This document shows positions 56,867 through 64,000 of a stretch of DNA of 64,000 bases, one piece after another. The notes under the pieces are model-generated. The model saw nothing but the letters and a program-made list of their open reading frames with translations. It was not told the origin of the DNA and searched no databases. Positions within the stretch are counted from its first letter, which is position 1. The number at the start of each line of letters is the position of its first letter. Origin of the DNA: Rhizophagus irregularis. Taxonomy: Eukaryota > Glomeromycota > Glomeromycetes > Glomerales > Glomeraceae. The stretch is from NCBI RefSeq assembly GCF_026210795.1, contig NC_089439.1:1674001-1738000 (forward strand), in the 5' to 3' direction. The position numbers and the translations under genes are program-made.

Positions 56867-59800
56867 AACTTTTGCCAGTACTAAATATGACTTATAAAGA
56901 CTATTAGTCTATGCGGTTATCAACCTTGCGCCCTCTAGGCTGTCTCCTACTGAGCTTTGCCCACGTGTGAGCTCCATCAGTTTCACTGAGTGTTTTAACA
57001 ATTTTTCATTACGTGACCCATTCGTTAGCTGATAATATGCACAGGTGTATACTCAAATAGGCAAATAAAACCTAGTTTACCTACTTATATTCGAAATTCG
57101 ACGGAAACTGTGTTTTTTATTATCGCCATTCCACACTTGAAAGCCGATATAAGTCCTGGGATAAGATCAGTATAGCTACATAATTAACGTAGAATTTGTG
57201 AAAATCTGCATTCTTAAAAGGAATGGTTCCTTTCAGAGAACACGGGAAGAGTTTAAGGAGAAACATATAGATTAGATAAGTGAGACCTGTTTACGTAGGA
57301 GTGATTAACAGAGTCCTAAACTGAATGGTATTCTACTTCCGAATAAATTAGAAAAACATATTGACACTATTTATTGTTCACTACATGCGTTCATCCAGAA
57401 TTTGGTAACGATAGCAACAACGTGTTTAATAACAGCAGATGACCGAAATATTAAGAACCGATGGAGAACTATAAAAACATAAAAAGCGTATTATTTTTTT
57501 GCATTCTGAATTCATTTCTATACGTAGAATCTGTTATCTTTCTAGAATATCCGGCTAAATAGGACGAATATTAGTCTTGTGCAACTACATCTAATAACAA
57601 ATAGTCTACCATTACAATTCCTAGCTCCGGAGTTCCAAAGTATTTATTGTCCTTACCCACTTCGCTCTGTGTTCCAGTGTATTAATTATCGTAACTGTCT
57701 GATTTCTGCTCTTCAGCATATAGCGAATTGTCATCTTTAGAGTATTTTAGGTAAATCCGGCTATCCAAATAACATTAGTCATTTTTGTGCAGACAGAGGC
57801 ATCTGGTTATTAGAAGGCCCATATTCGAATTTTTATCCGAACATTCTCATAGATGACTGCATTACGTTTAATTTAACATTAATGTTCGTTGAAGAGTGTC
57901 ATAACACCATCAATTATTACAATTATATAGTCTATTGCTGTTACAAAAGCCGTGAACAAGTTCACATGTTTTCTGAAAATTCGGTAGAAAGACCGGAGGA
58001 AGAATTTGCATCCCTGATTTATGATAACACAGTATATTAGAATAAACGAAAATGGAAATGAACATGGTAGCTAAATACTCTGCTCTGTAAACGTTTCAGC
58101 TAAATATGGATGCGTATCTTCTTATCTTTGAAATATAATTTCCACGCTCTACGCCTATCCTCCTTCCAGTATTAACTCTCCATCGGGTATTGGTATTTTG
58201 TAAATAACTCCTGGTTGTTGTACGTATTTATGCTCTGTAAAATTTCAGCTAACCGTAAATGTATGTCTTCTTCTACGTATTTGTAATATAATGCCATCAC
58301 TATAGCCATCGTCGTCTTCCCATATTTATTCCTTGTCGAGTACATTGTAAATAAGAAGTGGTCCCTTGAGTAGGAATTGTTGTGGTAGATTAATGCGGAC
58401 CAAATATTCATTCTGTAGCTCGTTCGTCTCCTGAAACATTTCTACGTAATAATCTTTTCAAAAACATATCTACATCGAGTGCTACTGTAATGTTCCTATC
58501 ATAATAATGAGGTACTACTCACGATAACGGTAAGTGCAGAGTCTTTTCCTAAGAAATTCGTACGTTTATCTTTGTTTTTGCATTTCATCCTACTTCACAC
58601 CCTCTGGGTAGAAAAAGAAAACAAATATTCTCGTATAACCATTCATAAGACACACGAACATAAGAAAGTATGAGTGGAGCTCTTACTATTAATGTTGGTA
58701 GGTATTGTGACCAAGAGCTTATCACTCGAATAATAGACAACGTTATTCTTATTCTGTCACTAGACGAAGTGGACTACCCTCCGGGTACGAAGTAGATTAC
58801 CAAGAAATTTTTTGCGTCGCTGAAGAATGTACAAAAAATTTTCATATTCAGAGTGTAGCAGGATGATCTGTACTACATGTAAGAAATTAATTTCTGCTGA
58901 AGAGATTGTTATGGTTTCTATGTTTCTTATGTAAGCTGACATAAATAAGCATTACTGCGTTTAACTACAGCGGTGATCAGTCGGAGAGCCCTTGGCTGGG
59001 CGAAGCCCACTGCTCGAAGATCAAAATTATTTGGAATGATATTGTGGAATATCGCTATTTTATACTGCTTTTAACATATTTTTTACTTCGTAGGCATGGC
59101 CTAGTAAAACCACCCGAAGGGTGAGTATTTCGCCTCTTCTTTTTTCCAAATAATTATGCTCACCACTGTAATATGCAGAAATGAATACGTAATAATTTAT
59201 GCGGCCATGTGCGCAGTACCTTTCATTTTTAAGACAAGACAGATATAACATTAATAAAAAAGGCTGTTCTGAAGAACGAGACACAGTACTCTTAACTATC
59301 ATTTGCATTATATGTTGATCATGCCCACGGTAATTCCAATTGTTATTGTCAACATTTTATCTTACTGCGGTGATGGTCACAAGTCATATGATGAATGATC
59401 AACCACATACTGAGATCGAAACTAGTTTCACTTATTTGTTCTACAAAGAATTAGGTTTCGGAATACCGTAAATGGCTGAGTGGGCCGAAAGAAGGGCCGA
59501 TTTATTCTTGATAGGTGTTAGTAACGAAATATGGCATCTCCGGAACTAGCCAATTTTGTATTACAAAAGGATCGTCATGCTAAATTTTGGCGATCACCAT
59601 GTATTTTCAATATAAGTCGATGACCGCATAAATATGATAAGCGATAAAAACTGTTACACATAATTTACCCGAAAATAGAAAAAACAGTATATACATATAT
59701 TATAAATAATTTGTTTCGTATCTTGTGTATCATCTGCTGCCAATTTTTTATCCCATTGATCGTCAGAGTAATGATACGATCATTAGAGTTCTCCATCTAG

Positions 59801-60291
59801 TAAGCATGGACATTCTTAAAAAATTCTTTGTTCACGGTTTGACTAACTGAGTATACCTTAATAAAATATACAAATTATGAATAATTCATAGATGATTACC
59901 CTCTTTTACAGTATACCAATGAACATTTAGTTGTGGTATACAGATCAGCCTAAGACACGCCAAGCCCGCAGAATTAATTTCAACCATTATGATTTGTTCT
60001 TTTTATCGATTAGTTATTCCATTGCGGTGATCAGGCATGATGTTTTATTACACAAATGACTAATGATCGACTACATATGAAAAAATGGAAATGGAATAGT
60101 GCACCAAAATAACGGAAAAAAATTCTGCCACTGATCCTCAGGGGGTATATAATAAATTATAAATTGTATCTTCCTTCTACGATGGACGGGTTAATTAAAT
60201 AAACGAGAAATAACAAGTAAGTTACTTCTTTGAAAGTCTTACGGACTAATCATGCCGTGCGCAGCACTTATTGAACAGATAAAATTGCGCT
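56867..60291. other. Intergenic region with one MITE and modules
   Basis: No supported gene in 3.4 kb. 58588-58612 and 58771-58795 carry CTACTTC..ACCC modules; the MITE is at 58968-59168; 60223-60250 has ACTTCTTTGAAAGTC ... GGACTAA just before the next gene. A GGTAACGATAGC motif lies near 57400. Confidence 0.5.
58968..59168 (-). mobile_element. Tc1/mariner-type MITE, copy with two module insertions
   Basis: Starts TA|CAGCGGTGATCA and ends TATGCTCACCACTG|TA; 201 bp versus 121 bp for the reference copy. One insert (about 44 bp, GTCGGAGAGCCC ... GCTCGAAGATCA) splits GATCA|AAATTATT, with GATCA on both sides. The other (about 40 bp, ACTTCGTAGGCATGG ... CCGAAGGGTGA) splits the distal arm. Confidence 0.7.
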
Positions 60292-60939
60292 ATGCTAATT
60301 TTTCGAAAAAAAATTGGTCTCCTACTAAAACGCATTTTGAAAAAAGAAATTACGACAGCTACTTTTAACTGTATAATCTCCGGAGATGGTAAAGAAAATA
60401 TGTTTTCTGTAGAAATCCCTATGGACAAAACAGTTAGTAACCTAAAGTCTTTGATCAAGAAAACGGTAAAACCGAGGTTTAACAACGTTAGCATTACACA
60501 AATGGATCTGTATAAGCTTAATTTCCCTCCTAGCCAACTTAGAGGTTCTGAGCCTAACTTGGTGAAATTGAGAGAACCATGGAAACCAATTGAGACTTTC
60601 TTGTCATTTGAATTTCGTCCCTTCGTAAAAGAAAATATTCACCTCGTCGTTACACCCGTTCACTGGAAGGAAGTTAACTGTACTGTCAAGTACAAACACG
60701 AAACAAGAAAATTTATATGGCAGATAACGCAGGATATAGGATCATTGTCCCATTTTAAAAATAAACTTAGTTCAGTTTTTACCGAAATCAGCAACATCGA
60801 CTATCAGTCGTTGAAAATCAAAAGCGAAGATGTTGAAACCTACGAGGTTAAGAACGTAGAAGATGATAATGACCTATATAAAATAGTATGGGCGGATAAC
60901 TATAGGGTCAACATTAACGTTGAGTTAACTGTATTGTAA
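60292..60939 (+). CDS. Second CRN-type N-terminal domain protein, with PB1-like C-terminal half
   Basis: A 215-aa single-exon protein. Residues about 22-110 form a ubiquitin-like CRN-type head: FNCIISGDGKENMFSVEIP, DKTVSNLKSLIKK, MDLYKLNFP, LREPWKPIETFLSFEF, ENIHLVVTP. Residues about 113-213 look like a second beta-grasp domain: VNCTVKYKHETRKFIWQIT, SLKIKSEDVETYEV, EDDNDLYKIVWADNYRVN, which has the feel of a PB1 domain (K near the start; acidic DxE/DDNDL segment). No ATPase or nuclease domain follows. The first ~20 residues are basic (KKIGLLLKRILKK) and could serve in targeting. Start at 60292 is the only ATG before the domain. Function unknown; effector-like by analogy. Confidence 0.7.
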   Translation: MLIFRKKIGLLLKRILKKEITTATFNCIISGDGKENMFSVEIPMDKTVSNLKSLIKKTVKPRFNNVSITQMDLYKLNFPPSQLRGSEPNLVKLREPWKPIETFLSFEFRPFVKENIHLVVTPVHWKEVNCTVKYKHETRKFIWQITQDIGSLSHFKNKLSSVFTEISNIDYQSLKIKSEDVETYEVKNVEDDNDLYKIVWADNYRVNINVELTVL

Positions 60940-62310
60940 GAAATCGCACCCACTGTTTTTATCCACATCCCGAAGTAAGGGGTTATCCCCATTCTGAATG
61001 TATTCTTATATTTTCTTAGTTTATGTATTGTTTATCTTTTTTTCGTCCTGATGACATATTCTCAATAAACAAAATGTATTAGTTACATGGGAAAGGTCAA
61101 GTGTCGAATAAGTTTTTTGTTGTTGCGTATAACGAGGTTCTACTAAAAAAGTACGGTATTGGGGTTATGATTAATAGTTGAGACACTAGTATTCTGTTCG
61201 CACCCGATGGAACCTTTTTAGACTATTGAAAAACTGTCAAGCGTTGACAGTTTGTCCTAAGTAAGCTTCAAGAAAGCAGGTTTATATTTTTTGTTGTTAC
61301 GAACTTTGTTCCCTTGTGATCAAGTACATGAATGATAAAACTAGTTCCAATAAATCCACGTCTTATTATGTTACAATTCAAGTTATAATGTAACTTTCAT
61401 TAGTACGCAATCTTGAGATGTCATCCATTAGCAACCTATGTTACTTAGATTCGATTCAGATTTGTCCACAATACTATCCTCGTTGCGACAAATATATGTA
61501 AACTAGTCTATTTCCGAAACTCCGAACATTGTGTACAAATTACCGATAAAAGAAAGTTCACTCTTTTTTACGTTTCGAAAAAATAAATACTCTCACTATA
61601 ATGATAGTCTTAACTTAATTTCCTTAGTGGTAAATAGGTATCGTGTTAGATTGTTTGGGCATTTTAAACACAAAAGTTTTTGCCGATGCAACGCAAAGAA
61701 TGTCTCCGAAAATTCTTAACCAGTATTTTATGTAATAATTTTACGATTACTTTTGACAATATAAAAAGCGGTTTGTTTCTAACGGGTTAATTGGTGAACC
61801 AAAGGTGTAACTAAATGGAAAACAAACGAATCGAATATTCATATTTATTTCTGATCTGCAATTTAATATATCCTGTACTAGTCACTGTTACTGTCCGCAG
61901 CAGAAAATATATTCTCAACAAGAAGGCTGTGACCGTGGGTCACGGTTGACATTCATAGTTCCACTAAACTGCGCATAACTATGGAATATTGACAAAGATC
62001 CTTGTATTCTTTGTTGTCCAATACTAAGACTGCTCTCCATTATATTAATTATTTTCGTTTTTTTCATCTGTTACAAAAATAGCCATATTACTTATTGATA
62101 TCGCATAAGATATTTACTTGCTATCTGTCGGTAACCAGTCCATTTAATTTATCCCAACTTATAATAATTATAATTCTGGCCAAATTTATAATGTCGGTCA
62201 GAATAGAAAACCTTAATACTACCCACATGTAAAATCAACAAGAGTTCTTTTTTATTGCAAGAATTTATGGTGTATCCTTTTTTTTTATTAATATCAACTA
62301 TAACAGATAA

Positions 62311-62493
62311 ATGCATCATGTATTAATAGCTCTGTTTCTCGTTATCTTGATCTCCAATTCTATGACTCTACAAACTCTACACCTTGCTCAGGTGGGTGTA
62401 TGGAAAAGTGTAATACACAAACTGTTAACGAAATGTCACGATCAATTGACTAAGAACAACGACGACAAAGGCAATTGGGACCACTTATTTTGA
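62311..62493 (+). CDS. Possible small secreted peptide or first exon
   Basis: A 60-aa ORF with a signal-peptide-like start (MHHVLIALFLVILISNSMT), followed by a polar, Lys/Asn/Asp-rich remainder and one Cys. No family recognised; it may be chance or the first exon of a longer gene. Confidence 0.25.
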   Translation: MHHVLIALFLVILISNSMTLQTLHLAQVGVWKSVIHKLLTKCHDQLTKNNDDKGNWDHLF

Positions 62494-63300
62494 AGAATAG
62501 TTTACGACTTTGTTTCTCATGATCCCAAGTATGTAATCATGGGATTAGATCTTAATTATCGTGTTGTTGATGAATAATCACACCTCTTTGTTTCGGCAAG
62601 AGCCCTAATATTTTCGCCTTGCTCGTTCACGTGTAGAAAAAATGTGGGAGTCTAATATTTGGCATACTATGATAACACAATATCAACACTACATTTTACG
62701 ATAAATGTCTCCGGTTACGAAATAATCCCGTTGCACCGTGTTACAATAAGAATCTTGAACGTAATTATTCCAGATTCGAAAGAAAACATCAACGAGTTCG
62801 CTTCCGAAAGAGTTGTAGATCAACGATAATTTTTAGTAAACGTTTTATCCATAATAATGCATTACGTTATTCATCAATGGGATAGTTGATGGCCAAACGG
62901 ACGAACATAAAAAATGTGAAATCAAACATGAGCTAACCACATCAAATACTGCAATCGCTCTTTATAGAATTCCGATGCCAGCACTACAGTAAAAATCATC
63001 TCACAAAAGTAGTCATAGAAAAGTATAGTATCTTGTTGACACATATCTGACCTTGATTTCGAAGCTCGTTTATTATCTGTCAGTTGGTTGATACTAAAAA
63101 GATATACGAAAATAATAACAGAATGGAGACGATACATGATGCTCTGCATAATAAACCATGGATTGATACCCTAATTATACCAGATGATGAAATTGCTTAC
63201 TTTGCAGAAACCTTGAATTTTTGCGAGGTATCATTGCGTCATTACTAAGATATATGCAAGATATATTTAGGGTAATATGACGATCCTTTTTTATTAATGA

Positions 63301-63368
63301 ATTGTTCCGATGTTAATCCAGTATCACAATGAGATTTACACAGTATTTTGACTGCATCGGAACAATTC
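63301..63368. mobile_element. Short inverted-repeat element
   Basis: ATTGTTCCGATG and CATCGGAACAAT bound about 68 bp. No ORF; probably a tiny MITE or a hairpin element. Confidence 0.5.
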
Positions 63369-64000
63369 TTTTTATAATATTGTTAATTCATTGAAAATAT
63401 ACATAGAAAAGCGTATTATAGGTATTTTCACGGTATTTTAAAAACATTATAAATTACTTTGCTAACAACATAAAATTTTCGTAAATTACAAATAACTTAA
63501 ATATAGCAATTAATTTAAATTACAATCTAATTAAAAATCTTTTATAATATAACCATTTGTAATTAATAATATTATTTCAATATGTAAAAAATATATATGC
63601 ATGATTATCTAATGTTCCTCTTGTTATAATTGGATAGCCGCGGATTTTTAAGCGATCAACGTACTAAATTTCCGTTGACATAGCGCCCTTGGTGACACAA
63701 CTATAACAAGGTGGGGACCTGATTTGGACAATGGTATCATACAATCATCTGATTGACCTGATGATCTCCGTGTTCACCTGGAATTTCAATTCTCAAGTTG
63801 GAGCTAATTCTTCCATACAAAAAAAAGTTAAAAGCCATTTTTTATTAAGGTTTCCCATACGTCCAGATTCACCTAAAAAGAAAGGGTTGAAATGTCAAGA
63901 GATGTTTTGTTAAAATAATAAGTTGACACAAAGAAAAACCCACTTTCCGAATTCTCATGTGTCTAATGAATCCGAAGAAACAACTATCTAAAAAAGTATA

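Larger units (their letters stand above)
60940..64000. other. Terminal intergenic region
   Basis: I find only a possible small secreted peptide (62311-62493) and a short hairpin element (63301-63368). A GTGACCGTGGGTCACGGT dyad lies at about 61930-61947. AT content rises toward 63600. Confidence 0.5.

Overview
This window looks like nuclear DNA of an arbuscular mycorrhizal fungus, Rhizophagus or a close relative. The argument rests on gene families rather than any search: a zinc-finger-headed tyrosine-kinase-like kinase (4819-5937), an F-box protein (55865-56866), two proteins with a Crinkler (CRN)-type N-terminal domain (23962-26405, 60292-60939), and a domain of the 'TLCWYRY ... KKTQKAIKLYD' type (6664-8388). 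The DNA is AT-rich, gene-poor and full of repeats. Most genes have one exon, but the CRN-type gene at 26405-23962 reads cleanly through three short GT-AG introns, all in phase 1, so this is eukaryotic spliced DNA.

Layout. 1-4.8 kb: repeats, no firm gene. 4.8-9.7 kb: kinase, a 574-aa Cys-rich protein, a retroviral-type integrase with a frameshifted tail, and a small zinc-binding ORF. 9.8-11.2 kb: a tandem duplication and two Tc1/mariner-type MITEs. 12-14.1 kb: a GATA-like zinc-finger protein and a 356-aa conserved-looking protein. 16-17.3 kb: a PrimPol-like (archaeo-eukaryotic primase-like) protein. 18.6-19.2 kb: a Cu/Zn superoxide dismutase gene broken by a 22-bp hairpin repeat. 20.7-22.6 kb: copy A of a segmental duplication; copy B is at 48.4-50.4 kb. 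24-26.4 kb: the spliced CRN-type gene. 27,283-37,917: a 10,635-bp element without genes, bounded by terminal inverted repeats and a perfect 8-bp target duplication, with inverted minisatellite arrays inside each end and smaller transposons nested within. 40.6-41.6 kb: ankyrin protein. 42-44.3 kb: degenerate GGTAACGATGG repeats. 46-47.7 kb: the paralogue of the PrimPol-like protein. 53.6 kb: a 90-aa two-helix membrane protein. 55.9-56.9 kb: F-box protein. 60.3-60.9 kb: second CRN-type protein.

Two themes tie the window together. First, several genes (PrimPol-like pair, SOD, 356-aa protein, 90-aa membrane protein, integrase, ankyrin protein) are of kinds found in nucleocytoplasmic large DNA viruses and Polintons. 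They lie beside fungal effector-like and kinase genes, so the segment may be a decayed endogenous giant-virus region; this is inference. Second, a set of small GC-rich hairpin modules is scattered through the window. Comparing copies of one MITE, the two copies of the segmental duplication and the SOD gene shows the modules present in one copy and cleanly absent from another, so they appear to be mobile. They sit in or beside gene ends and have broken or altered at least two coding regions.
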